This document shows, one piece after another, positions 1-9,336 of a stretch of 64,000 bases of DNA. The stretch comes from Gammaproteobacteria bacterium (GTDB lineage: Bacteria > Pseudomonadota > Gammaproteobacteria > Steroidobacterales > Steroidobacteraceae). The notes beneath the pieces are model-generated. The model was given only the letters and a program-made list of their open reading frames with translations. It ran no database searches and was not told the origin of the DNA. Within the stretch, counting starts at the first letter, position 1, and every line of letters begins with the position of its first letter. The DNA is taken from NCBI GenBank assembly GCA_003164785.1, contig PLUE01000030.1, forward strand, positions 27,246 through 91,245. Direction: 5' to 3'. The translations under genes and the position numbers were made by a program.

Positions 1-3000
1 GATTGACGAGCGGCTCGATGGCATCGAGCAGCTGACTCTCCTGGTACGGCTTGCCCAGGTAATCGTCGACGCCAAGCTCGATCGCCCGCGCCCGATGCTT
101 TTCGCTGACCCGCGAGGTGATCATCACGATCGGAATATCCTTCAGGCGCGGATCGTTGCGGACGTGGGCCGCAACCTCGTAGCCATCCATGCGCGGCATT
201 TCGATGTCCAGCAGGATGATGTCGGGTAGGTGCTCCTGAAGCAGCGACACGGCGTCGATTCCGTCCTTGGCGGTCAGCACCCGCATTCCGTTGCGCTCGA
301 GCAACCGCTGCGTGACGCGCCGTACCGTGATGGAGTCATCGACCACCAGCGCGAAGGTACGCCGGTCGCGCTGGTCGAGCACCGGCGTATCGGCGGCCTT
401 CGCCCTCCATTCCGAACGCACCAGGGAGCCCATGTCGAGAATGATGACGATGCGCCCGTCGCCCAGGATCGTGGCGCCCGCGATGCCGCGAATCCCCGAG
501 ACCTGCGGTCCGAGCGATTTGACGACGATCTCGCGGCTGCCGATCAATTCGTCCATCACCAACGCGGTGGAATGTTCGCCGGCGCGGATCAGCACCACGG
601 ACATCGATACGTCCGCGTCGGGCAGATGGGTGGGACCCAAACCCACGAACGAGCCCAGTTGCTGAAAGCGGTACTTCTGGCCGCCATATTCGAACAATGG
701 CGCGTCCTTGCCGAGATGACGCACCACGATGTTGCGGGGCAAGCGCACGACGCCCTCCACGGTCGCGAGGGGCAGCGCGTAGGTCTCCTCGGCGACGCGC
801 ACGATCAACGCCTGACTGATGGCCAGGGTGAATGGCAGACGGATGGTGAACCGCGATCCCTTCCCCAAAGTCGATTCGATGAACAAACCACCGCCGAGCT
901 TCTTGACCTCCGTGGCGACCACGTCCATGCCCACGCCGCGGCCTGCCGCCTGCGTGACGTGACCCGCCGTGCTGAAGCCAGGCTCCAGAATCAGCTGCAT
1001 GGCTTCCTCATCGGTAAGCTTGCCGTTGCGGTCGACGAGCCCGAGTGCGATGGCCTTCTCGCGGATCAATTTGACGTTGATGCCGCCGCCGTCATCGTTG
1101 ACCACCACCACCACTTCCGCGCCGTCGCGCGTCAGACTGACCGAGATCCGCCCGACTTCCGGCTTGCCGAGATCGGCGCGGCGTTCCGGCGTCTCGATGC
1201 CATGAATCACGGCATTGCGCAGCATGTGCTCGAGCGGCGCCACCATGCGCTCCAACATTTGCCGGTCAAGCTCGGCCGCCGCACCCTGCACCACTAACTC
1301 GGCGCGCTTGCCCGTGTCGTTCGCCGCCTGGCGCACCAGCCGGGTCAGACGCTGCACGTGGCGCTGGAACGGCACCATGCGCGTGCGCATCAAGCTGTTC
1401 TGCAGCTCGGTGATGACGCGCGCCTGCCCGGTCAGCAGGTTTTGCGCTTCGCGGGTCAGCGTTTCGAGCAACCCTTGAATGCTGGCGACGTCGCTGGACG
1501 TCTCAGCCAAGGCACGCGAAAACGTCTGCAATGCGGAGTAACGGTCCAGCTCCAACGGATCGAAATCGTCGCGCCGCGAGCTCCCGTCGTGATGACGGTT
1601 GAGCACCTGCGCCTCGGTTTCGATTTCCAAGCCGCGCAGCTGCTCCTTGAGCCGGACGACCGTGCGGGCCAGCTCCGCCAGGTTGAAATCGATGGAGTTG
1701 ACCTGCTGGTCGAGTCGGGCCCGGAAAATGCTCACTTCACCCGCATTGTTGAGCATGGTGTCGAGCAGCTCGGCATCCACTCGCGCCATTTCCACGCGTT
1801 CCGCCGGAGCGCTCTCGCGACCGGGCAGGATGAGGGCGCTGCTGACTTCGAGATGCGACACCGAATCCTCACCGAGCGGCGGTGCGTTCACGGCGGCTGC
1901 CGCCGTCGTTTGCAACGCTGGCGGCGTCTCGAACCGGTCGTCGTTCGGTGCGGCCGATTGGAATGCCGCATCGGGGGACGACGACACGGCGAACGCCGAG
2001 TCAGACAGGCTGGGAAGCGACAACGGAGCGGGCAGGTCATCTTGGACGGCAGCCGGCGCCGCGTCCGCGGCATGCGACACCGGTACGGCCTCGGATGCGG
2101 GCTCAGGGGCGCCCGGCACAGGGGCGCCCGGCTCAGGCGCGGCCGCCTCGACCGGGGCGCTGCCGGCGAATTGCGGAACCTCACCCGACTCCAGGGCGCG
2201 GATTTGCGCGAGGAGCGACGTCGCAGCGCCAGGCAGGGAACCGGCACTCACGGTATCGCGCATGCGCGCCAGTTCGTCCAAGCTCGCCTGCATCACGGCA
2301 TGCGCGTGGTCATCGGACGGTACACGCCCGCTTTCGATGCTGATCACCAACGTTTCGAGCTCATGGCTCAGATCACCCATGGAGGAAATGCCCGCCATGC
2401 GCGCCCCGCCCTTGAGCGTATGCAGCTGACGCTGCAATTCGGCGACCCGGTCCTTGTCCCGACGGTCGCGGTTCCAGGCGCTCAACGACACTTCCGCCGC
2501 TTCGAGCAGCTCGGTGGCCTCCTCGCTGTAGATGGCGGCGATCTCGTGATCGAAATCCTCCGCCACCGGCGTCGCCGGCTCCGCCGCGGGGATCTCCTGC
2601 GCGTCGCCGGACTCCACGGCCGGAGTCGCCCGGTCCGCGGCCAGGTGATCGATGGGCGGCTCGATGGGCAGTTCTTGAACTACAGGTGCTTCCTCACCAG
2701 GTGCTTCCGCTGCCCCTTGCTCGGACAGTTCGGTCACCACGATCGAGACGCTGGCATCGGCGGAACTGCTCGCCAGTTCCGCATCGAGTTCCGCTTCGAG
2801 CGCACGCAGACGGGCAAGAAGCGCCGGTTGATCGACAAAAAAAGCGGTGGACTCGTTGATATGGGCGATCACCTCTTCGATCGCTCGCACCGCGTCGCCG
2901 AGCGTCTCGAGCCCGCGATCGCTCAGGCTGTAGCCGTTGTCGTAAACCTTGCGGATCCAATCGTTGAGCGGCTCGGTGACCCGGATGCCCTGCTCGGCTT

Positions 3001-5641
3001 CGGCCATCTTCGAGCTGCCGCTCAGGGTGTGCACGGCCCGGTAAACCGACTCGGGCAAGTCATGCGGGGCGGGCTGGGTCGCGCGTTTACGCAGATAGGC
3101 GCGAATCTCCGCGACATGGCTCGCCGTTTCCTTGCTGTAGATGTCGTGCAGCATCGGATCCATGGTCGGCGGACGCTCCAGCAACGCATCCACGGCATCG
3201 GCTGATATTTCGCCGGCGTCGCCGGCGGTCGTCAACGACTCGCCCGCCGTCTCCCGACTCTCCTCCGCCGCAGTACTCGGCAGAGCCGCAGCGACCACGC
3301 CGGCGGGAGAGGGCGAGCCAGCATCCACGGTGATGGGCGCCGCGGCCTCGATGCTCGCCGGCTCGGCCGACGCGCCGCCTCCGGCGGTCTCGGCTGCGCC
3401 TGGCGCGGCGATGGCGGCAGGCTCATCTTCCCGGCCGTCCGCATAGGCAAACGCGCGGGTCATGATCTCGTTCGCAGGCGATAAATTCAGCCGGCCGGTT
3501 TCCAACTGCTCGACCAGTCCGGGAAGAGCGGCAACCGCGCTTCGCAGCAACGCCATCATGCCCGGTGTGCGCGACAGCGTCTTGTCGAGGAGGCGGTTCA
3601 ACAGATTCTCGATGGACCAGCCGAATTCGGCAATGAGGCGTGCCCCCACCATGCGACCACTGCCCTTCAACGTGTGGAAACTGCGACGCAGCACGCCCAG
3701 CGACTCCACGTCCATGGGATTTTCGTCCCACATCGGGAAGCAACGCTGAATCGAGCCGATTTCTTCCTTCGCCTCCTCGATGAACAATTCGATGAATTGC
3801 GGATCGACGGTCTCAGCCGACGAGACGGACACCAAGGGATGGGTCAGCTGTTGAACCGTCACGTCGTGCGGCAAGCCAGAATCGATTTTCATCGTTTTGG
3901 CGGCTTCGACTTCCGGCAGCTCCACGTCCGCAACCCGCGTCAAGGCATCTTCTTCGAGCGCCTTGATGCAGATCTCGGCGTTGTCCAGCATGTACCAGGG
4001 ATCGTTGCGTCCGTTCTGCAACGTCTCCATGTAGTACTCGATGCTGACGATTGCATCGGCGATGCGCTCCAGACGCAGCGCATCGGATGGTGGTGCGCCC
4101 GGCTCGACGAGCTGGCGCACGTGCGTCCCGATCGCATCCATCAATTCGACCGCACGCACCTTCCCGAGCATCAGCAGTCCGGCGGTGATGCCGCGCAGCA
4201 GCTGAGGGACGTTGTCCAACCCCTGCGGCGGGAACTCGCTCGGCTTCTGCACCGAGACCGTGACCGCTTCCTTGATGCGCGCCAGGTTCACGATGCACTC
4301 CCGCAGCACCGCTTCGCTGACGAGGCGGAATTCGTGGTCCTGATCCACCGGCACATCCGCGGACATCGCGGAAGCAGGGAGTATCAACCGCACCAATTGC
4401 TCGTCCAGGCTGTCCTCGACCGACAGCAGCACGCCGGCCACCTTGATCAAGGACGCGTCCGACGGCATCTTGCCGTCGGTGACGATATCGGACAACTCCG
4501 TGACTTCTTGCTGGACCCGTTGTCGCAGCTCGCCGAGCCCGAGGACGCCCAGGGTGTCGCTGATTTTTTTCAGCAGATCGAGTTGCGGAATGAGCTCGTC
4601 GCCGCGGCCCCCGCCGCGGCGTACGAAGATATCGAGGACATCCTTGACCTTGGAAAGATCCTCCTTGATGGCGGCGGCGACCGTCCGCATCAACTTGACG
4701 CTCGGCGCCGAAAGGCTCTCGCGTTCCTGCTCGACCGACTCGTCGACGGGCAGCAGTTCGGACAGCTTGAAGGACGCCCGCACGGCCGCAATGCGCCCAC
4801 TGTTGATGGTGGCTCGTGCGACGTAGTACAACAAGTTGTTGAGCAGATCCACCGGCGGGCTCTCGGCGTACCGCGCCTCGCCGACCTCGTATAGGGTCTT
4901 GATCTGTCGATCGGCCTGACCCATGAGCCGCTTCAGCGTGGCGCTGTCTTCGAGGCCATTGGCCCGCAACCCCTCCAACAGCGCCCCGACCACCCACCAC
5001 AACTGGAATACGGGCTGGGTCGTCGCCACACGTTCCAGCTTCTCGGCGACCTTGGACAGGATTTCCAGGTTCTGGATCGTCCGTTCGCCACGGATGTACC
5101 CCAGCAGGCCCAATTGAAACTTGGGCCGCAGCCGTCGGGCCCACTGCGCGACAGTCAGCTCGGGGTCGCCCGGCTGCACCGATTGCGGCTCGGCCGGCTG
5201 GTCGGATTTCAAATTGAGCAGCAGCAGCGTGCCCTCGGAGAGCAACGGACTGCCGCGCACCGAGCGCAGGTCGTTGAGCAAGGGCAGCAACACCAACGCC
5301 ATGTCGCGGCCGCCGGACAGGACGCGCTCCAGATATGTGGGCAACTGCACCATCGCCCGCATCAACGCATCGAGACCCTCGATCTGCCGTTTCTGATCGT
5401 TTCCGCTGGCCAGCAGATAGCGCGTGGCGAGCTCCATCTCCTCGGCAAGCAGCGCGGCGCCGTACACTTCGACCAAGCGCAGCACGCCATGCGCCAAATG
5501 CAGCTGATCGGCGCATTTCTCGAGAAAAGCGACCTGGTCGGGGCGGTCCGCATAGGTCTCGAGCGCCGCCCGCGCCTCGTTGAGGGTCGCCGCCAATTCC
5601 TTGGCGACGATGTGCAATGTTTGAGAGCTGATGTCGGTCAT
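1..5641 (-). CDS. chpA: ChpA: hybrid CheA-type histidine kinase of the type IV pilus chemosensory system (3' end outside window)
   Basis: This is the central kinase of the Pil-Chp pathway, which controls twitching motility and, in Pseudomonas, cAMP signalling. The frame is open from ATG 5641 to the left edge (about 1880 residues); known ChpA proteins are longer than 2000. Residues 1-640 are a FimL/Hpt-like region without an obvious phospho-histidine. Three Hpt motifs follow: HTLKGS (His656), HTLSGS (His871) and HTLKGG (His1074), separated by Ala/Pro/Glu-rich linkers. Then come a CheA dimerisation and ATPase module (N-box LRNAVIHG near residue 1475, DDGGGI, GRGVGMD), a CheW-like domain (about 1595-1740) and a receiver domain with Asp1812 in LLDIEMPRMDG. 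The gene lies 26 bp after pilJ; pilK, which separates them in Pseudomonas, is absent. The last visible codon is Asn; the stop is not seen. Confidence 0.95.
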   Translation of the reverse strand, partial: MTDISSQTLHIVAKELAATLNEARAALETYADRPDQVAFLEKCADQLHLAHGVLRLVEVYGAALLAEEMELATRYLLASGNDQKRQIEGLDALMRAMVQLPTYLERVLSGGRDMALVLLPLLNDLRSVRGSPLLSEGTLLLLNLKSDQPAEPQSVQPGDPELTVAQWARRLRPKFQLGLLGYIRGERTIQNLEILSKVAEKLERVATTQPVFQLWWVVGALLEGLRANGLEDSATLKRLMGQADRQIKTLYEVGEARYAESPPVDLLNNLLYYVARATINSGRIAAVRASFKLSELLPVDESVEQERESLSAPSVKLMRTVAAAIKEDLSKVKDVLDIFVRRGGGRGDELIPQLDLLKKISDTLGVLGLGELRQRVQQEVTELSDIVTDGKMPSDASLIKVAGVLLSVEDSLDEQLVRLILPASAMSADVPVDQDHEFRLVSEAVLRECIVNLARIKEAVTVSVQKPSEFPPQGLDNVPQLLRGITAGLLMLGKVRAVELMDAIGTHVRQLVEPGAPPSDALRLERIADAIVSIEYYMETLQNGRNDPWYMLDNAEICIKALEEDALTRVADVELPEVEAAKTMKIDSGLPHDVTVQQLTHPLVSVSSAETVDPQFIELFIEEAKEEIGSIQRCFPMWDENPMDVESLGVLRRSFHTLKGSGRMVGARLIAEFGWSIENLLNRLLDKTLSRTPGMMALLRSAVAALPGLVEQLETGRLNLSPANEIMTRAFAYADGREDEPAAIAAPGAAETAGGGASAEPASIEAAAPITVDAGSPSPAGVVAAALPSTAAEESRETAGESLTTAGDAGEISADAVDALLERPPTMDPMLHDIYSKETASHVAEIRAYLRKRATQPAPHDLPESVYRAVHTLSGSSKMAEAEQGIRVTEPLNDWIRKVYDNGYSLSDRGLETLGDAVRAIEEVIAHINESTAFFVDQPALLARLRALEAELDAELASSSADASVSIVVTELSEQGAAEAPGEEAPVVQELPIEPPIDHLAADRATPAVESGDAQEIPAAEPATPVAEDFDHEIAAIYSEEATELLEAAEVSLSAWNRDRRDKDRVAELQRQLHTLKGGARMAGISSMGDLSHELETLVISIESGRVPSDDHAHAVMQASLDELARMRDTVSAGSLPGAATSLLAQIRALESGEVPQFAGSAPVEAAAPEPGAPVPGAPEPASEAVPVSHAADAAPAAVQDDLPAPLSLPSLSDSAFAVSSSPDAAFQSAAPNDDRFETPPALQTTAAAAVNAPPLGEDSVSHLEVSSALILPGRESAPAERVEMARVDAELLDTMLNNAGEVSIFRARLDQQVNSIDFNLAELARTVVRLKEQLRGLEIETEAQVLNRHHDGSSRRDDFDPLELDRYSALQTFSRALAETSSDVASIQGLLETLTREAQNLLTGQARVITELQNSLMRTRMVPFQRHVQRLTRLVRQAANDTGKRAELVVQGAAAELDRQMLERMVAPLEHMLRNAVIHGIETPERRADLGKPEVGRISVSLTRDGAEVVVVVNDDGGGINVKLIREKAIALGLVDRNGKLTDEEAMQLILEPGFSTAGHVTQAAGRGVGMDVVATEVKKLGGGLFIESTLGKGSRFTIRLPFTLAISQALIVRVAEETYALPLATVEGVVRLPRNIVVRHLGKDAPLFEYGGQKYRFQQLGSFVGLGPTHLPDADVSMSVVLIRAGEHSTALVMDELIGSREIVVKSLGPQVSGIRGIAGATILGDGRIVIILDMGSLVRSEWRAKAADTPVLDQRDRRTFALVVDDSITVRRVTQRLLERNGMRVLTAKDGIDAVSLLQEHLPDIILLDIEMPRMDGYEVAAHVRNDPRLKDIPIVMITSRVSEKHRARAIELGVDDYLGKPYQESQLLDAIEPLVN

Positions 5642-5667
5642 GCAGGAATCTCGAGGAGCATCGGGCA

Positions 5668-7731
5668 CTAGGCGCCGACGCCGCTCGCCTTGCGCAGTCG
5701 GGCCGGATCCGGGACATGCATCGTATCCTGGGCCGTGGGCGCCGCGATCTTCGGCGTTCCCAGCGTCGCGGTCCCCTCACTGTAGTCCGGCAGTCGGAAT
5801 CCGGCGACCGATTTGCGCAGTTGAGCCGACAGGGCGGCCAGCTTCGCGATCGACGTCGACGTTGCGGTCGACCCTTCGGCCGTCTGCGTCGAGATTTCCC
5901 GCACCACCTGCATGTTCTTGGAGATGTTGCCGGAAGCCACCGCCTGCTGGCGCGCGCTCGCCGAAATGTTCTGCACCAAGCTCGCGATCTGATTCGATAC
6001 CTGCTCGATCTCCTCGAGTGCGGCACCGGCGTTCTCGGCGAGCAATGCACCGCCGACCACGTCGGTGGTGCTGCGCTCCATGGACACCACCGCCTCATTG
6101 GTATCGGTCTGAATGGTGCGGACGAGAACCTCGATCTGCTTGGTCGCGTTGGCCGCGCGTTCCGCGAGGCGCTGCACCTCGTCGGCCACCACGGCAAAGC
6201 CGCGGCCGGCCTCGCCCGCCATCGATGCCTGGATCGAGGCGTTCAAGGCGAGAATATTGGTCTGCTCGGCGATGTCGTTGATGAGTTCGACGATGTTGCC
6301 GATCTCCTGGGAGCTTTCACCGAGGCGCTTGATGCGCTTGCTGGTTTCCTGAATGGTCTCCCGTATGGCGTTCATGCCATCGATGGTGCGACGAACGGCG
6401 TCCCCGCCTTTGTGCGCGATGTCGACCGAGTGCCGGGCCACGTCGGAGCAGCGCTCGGAATTGCCCGACACCTCTTCGATCGATGCGGCCATGTCCTGCA
6501 TGGACTCGCTGGCCGCGGAAATCTGCCGCGACTGTGCGCCGCTCGCCTTGGCCATGTGCGCCGCGGCGCCTTGAGTCTGTTTGGCCGCCCCGTCCAACTG
6601 GATCGCGCTGTCGTTGATGGTCGTGACCAGCTCGCGCAGCGCTTCGATCGCATAATTGATGCTGTCGGCAATCGCGCCGGTGATGTCCTCCGTCACCGTG
6701 GCCTGGACCGTCAAGTCCCCGTCCGCCAGGCTGGACAGCTCATCGAGCAAGCGCATGATGGCTTCCTGGTTACGCTCGTTCTCCCGCACGCGCAGCTCGG
6801 TCGTGCGGCGCGCGTTGACCGACTTGAGGAAGATCCAGGTCAACGCCGCCAGCAGCACGACGGCCAGGCCCAACAGCATCAAAATCAAAGGCTTGAAGCT
6901 CGGTCTGGCATCGCTGGCGGCGGCCGATTCGCCGATCTTGCCGGCGAGACCGCTGGACAGGGCAGGCATCGCCCGGGCCGCCACCTGGGCATTCGCGAGC
7001 GGCTGCGCCGCGCCGATCGCCTTGCGAACCGCGACCGCGAATTGTGCGTTGCGTTGTACCACGACTCTGAGGCGTTGCTCGGCATCGGCGCCCGTCACGC
7101 GCGCCAGTCCCAAGCTCGACTCTTCGCCCGACAGGTTGCGCACCACCTGGTCGAGAAATTCCAAGCTGTCCGCCAATCGTTGCGCCGTCGGCGAGGCGTC
7201 ACTGACACCCGAGCCCAGCCCGGTCAGTTCCTGCTGGACGCGCTGCACGGTCAGTTCGAAGCGCTCCAGATAGCGGCTCATGCCGTCGAGTTTCTGGACG
7301 CCGACCGCGCTCATCAAGTCACCCAATTCCGAGAGCAGTTTCGGCGCGACTTCTCGCACCGCCTGATTGGCAACCTGGACTGTCTGCACCGACGAGCGCG
7401 CGGCCGCGACGGTGGCGACGTCTTCGTCGATCTTGCTCCACGCGGCATCGGACGCCAACGCGGGATTGGTCAGGACGCCGCGCAGGCTCTTGAGGCGCGC
7501 CTCGCTGCGGCCGAGAGCATCGAAAGCGCTCGCGTCCCCGCGCAGCGCGTTTCCAGCCTCGAACGGCATCCGTTGCACGATCAATGACACTTGATCCGCA
7601 GGCGCCGCCACCGGCGGAACACTGCGCGTCATCAGGGTCAGCACGGCGGCGCCGGCCAGGCACAGAACGATCGGCACCAGCAATGCCGGCAACAAATTAG
7701 ATTTGGGGGCTGGGATGTCTCTAGTACTCAT
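5668..7731 (-). CDS. pilJ: PilJ: methyl-accepting chemotaxis protein of the type IV pilus system
   Basis: PilJ is the inner-membrane receptor that feeds the ChpA kinase and senses pilus-related or surface signals. The 687 residues match the family length. There is a transmembrane helix at about 14-34, a periplasmic helical region, a second helix at about 282-306 (LILMLLGLAVVLLAALTWIF), a HAMP-like linker and a long cytoplasmic coiled coil. The hairpin tip carries the conserved INDIAEQTNILALNASIQA and GRGFAVVADEVQRLAERA stretches, where CheW and CheA bind. It starts at ATG 7731, 19 bp after the pilI stop, inside the pilG-H-I-J-chpA operon. Confidence 0.95.
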   Translation of the reverse strand: MSTRDIPAPKSNLLPALLVPIVLCLAGAAVLTLMTRSVPPVAAPADQVSLIVQRMPFEAGNALRGDASAFDALGRSEARLKSLRGVLTNPALASDAAWSKIDEDVATVAAARSSVQTVQVANQAVREVAPKLLSELGDLMSAVGVQKLDGMSRYLERFELTVQRVQQELTGLGSGVSDASPTAQRLADSLEFLDQVVRNLSGEESSLGLARVTGADAEQRLRVVVQRNAQFAVAVRKAIGAAQPLANAQVAARAMPALSSGLAGKIGESAAASDARPSFKPLILMLLGLAVVLLAALTWIFLKSVNARRTTELRVRENERNQEAIMRLLDELSSLADGDLTVQATVTEDITGAIADSINYAIEALRELVTTINDSAIQLDGAAKQTQGAAAHMAKASGAQSRQISAASESMQDMAASIEEVSGNSERCSDVARHSVDIAHKGGDAVRRTIDGMNAIRETIQETSKRIKRLGESSQEIGNIVELINDIAEQTNILALNASIQASMAGEAGRGFAVVADEVQRLAERAANATKQIEVLVRTIQTDTNEAVVSMERSTTDVVGGALLAENAGAALEEIEQVSNQIASLVQNISASARQQAVASGNISKNMQVVREISTQTAEGSTATSTSIAKLAALSAQLRKSVAGFRLPDYSEGTATLGTPKIAAPTAQDTMHVPDPARLRKASGVGA

Positions 7732-7750
7732 GGATTGATTCCCGCAGCCA

Positions 7751-8326
7751 TCAGCTCGCGGCCTGTAAGAAGCTCGGGCTCTCCACCAAACTCTTCAAAC
7801 TCAACACCGGCCAGACCTCGCCGCCGCGGCGAAATGCGCCCGCAAGATAGCTATCGCAGCGGATCACCGTCGGCGGCGGTTCGACGTTGAACTCCGCCTC
7901 GGCAAAACGCCTGAATCCCAACACTTCGTCGACCATGAGTCCCGCCGGAACTTCCCGATGATTGACCACCACGACCCGCGTGTTTCGCCCCGCGGTCGTG
8001 GCCCCACTGCCCAGAAACTGACGCAGGTCGAGCATCGGCAGTAGTTGCCCGCGGACATTCGCCAGCCCCTTGACCCAGGTCTTCGCCCCCGGAATGCGAG
8101 TCACCGCCGAGGGATATCCCAGCACTTCCCGGGTTTCCTCGCGCGCCACGAGAAAGGTCTCGCCGCCCATGCGGAACGCAATGCCCACCCACTCGTTGGT
8201 GGCCGTCGTATCGGGAACGCTGCTGGCCGTCACGCTGCGGCTGCGCTTCTCCAGTTCTTTCAGCAGTTCGAACGGACGATCGCGCAAACTGCGCAAATTC
8301 GTGTCCATCCCGCCCGTATTCGTCAT
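7751..8326 (-). CDS. pilI: PilI: CheW-like coupling protein
   Basis: PilI links the receptor PilJ to the kinase ChpA. The 191-residue protein is almost entirely one CheW domain (about 45-185), with the typical FRMGGETFLVAREETREVLGYP opening and a VVVNHREVPAGLMVDEVLG core. Its ATG (8326) overlaps the pilH stop as ATGA, so the two are translationally coupled. An internal ATG at 8308 (MDTNLRS) is an alternative start. Confidence 0.93.
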   Translation of the reverse strand: MTNTGGMDTNLRSLRDRPFELLKELEKRSRSVTASSVPDTTATNEWVGIAFRMGGETFLVAREETREVLGYPSAVTRIPGAKTWVKGLANVRGQLLPMLDLRQFLGSGATTAGRNTRVVVVNHREVPAGLMVDEVLGFRRFAEAEFNVEPPPTVIRCDSYLAGAFRRGGEVWPVLSLKSLVESPSFLQAAS

Positions 8327-8706
8327 ACGGCCAGCGCGGCCTGAGCCTTTTCGACCAGAGCCTGCGCCGTGACCGGCTTGACGAGATAATCCACCGCGCC
8401 CTGCCGCAGGCCCCAGACGCGGTCCGTTTCCTGACCCTTGGTGGTCACCATGATGATGGGAATCAGGCTGGTTTCCGGGTCGTTGATGAGCATGCGGGTG
8501 GCCTGGTAGCCATTCACGCCCGGCATCACGATGTCCATGAAGATGAGATCCGGCTTCATTGCCTTCGCTTTGCGGACGCCCTCTTCGCCGTTCTCGGCCG
8601 CGGCGGTCTTGAAGCCATGCTTCTCGAGCGCCTTCTGCATGACGAAGACTTCGGTGGGTGAGTCGTCGACGATAAGGATCAGTGCCATTTTCGCTTTCTC
8701 CGTCAT
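8323..8706 (-). CDS. pilH: PilH: single-domain response regulator
   Basis: PilH is a CheY-like receiver phosphorylated by ChpA; in Pseudomonas it is linked to pilus retraction. The 127 residues form one receiver domain with the acidic pair in LIVDDSPTE, the phospho-acceptor Asp in LIFMDIVMPGVNG, the conserved Thr in MVTTKG and Lys in YLVKPV. It is called PilH rather than PilG because it follows another receiver gene, as in the Pseudomonas order. The first ATG (8706) overlaps the pilG stop as ATGA. A second ATG at 8688 (MALILIVDD) would give a more typical 121-residue protein. Confidence 0.92.
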   Translation of the reverse strand: MTEKAKMALILIVDDSPTEVFVMQKALEKHGFKTAAAENGEEGVRKAKAMKPDLIFMDIVMPGVNGYQATRMLINDPETSLIPIIMVTTKGQETDRVWGLRQGAVDYLVKPVTAQALVEKAQAALAV

Positions 8707-9107
8707 TTTCCGACGTGTGCTTCGATAGCGCCCAACAGTTCGTCTTTGGTGAACGGCTTCGTCAAATAGTGTTCCGATCCGACGATTCGCCCTCGCGCAC
8801 GATCGAACAAGCCATCCTTGCTCGAGAGCATGATGACGGGGATCTGCTTGAATACCTTGTTGTGCTTGATGAGCGAACAGGTCTGGTACCCATCCAAGCG
8901 CGGCATCATGATGTCCACGAACACGATATCCGGTTGGTGATCGGCGATCTTGGAAAGCGCATCGAACCCATCGACCGCAGTAAAGACCTCGCAGCCTTCC
9001 TTGGTCAACAAGGTTTCAGCGGTCCGCCGGATCGTTTTGCTGTCGTCGATCACCAGAACCTTGAGTCCGGTGAGTTTTGGCTTGACCGTAGTGATCACAC
9101 TCTCCAT
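8703..9107 (-). CDS. pilG: PilG: single-domain response regulator
   Basis: PilG is the first gene of the pil-chp operon; in Pseudomonas it drives pilus extension and cAMP synthesis. The 134-residue receiver domain has VIDDSKTIRRTAE at its start, the phospho-acceptor Asp in IVFVDIMMPRLDG, Ser in MLSSKDG and Lys in YLTKPFTKDE. ATG 9107 is preceded by an AAGGGCGG ribosome-binding site. The gene is divergent from gshB across 229 bp. Confidence 0.93.
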   Translation of the reverse strand: MESVITTVKPKLTGLKVLVIDDSKTIRRTAETLLTKEGCEVFTAVDGFDALSKIADHQPDIVFVDIMMPRLDGYQTCSLIKHNKVFKQIPVIMLSSKDGLFDRARGRIVGSEHYLTKPFTKDELLGAIEAHVGK

Positions 9108-9336
9108 GAAACCGCCCTTGAGGAACGAAGGCTACGCATTCGTAGGTGCTGTATTCTTATGGCTTTTTAACATATCCAGTGCTCGCAAGCCACGGTATGG
9201 GGTCGCCATTTCGCGGCAAGCGCGCGTAAACAACGGTGGCGTGGTTCACAGTTTCCCCAAGAGGCCGGATGCGGCGGTCGCTTGAGCTAGACTGCCGCAT
9301 CCCCGGCAGCCATGCAGCACATTGAGAGGATCGAGC

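Noticed and set aside
3813..6197. 794-codon minus-strand frame
   Set aside because: It is an alternative frame of chpA and pilJ, crosses their junction, and is Arg/Ser-rich without family motifs.
1358..7587. Long plus-strand open frames (for example 1358-3205, 3674-4894, 5716-7587)
   Set aside because: They lie antisense to chpA and pilJ, which have clear domains and continuous homology. The products are His/Arg/Gln-rich with no recognisable motif, as expected for shadows in GC-rich DNA.
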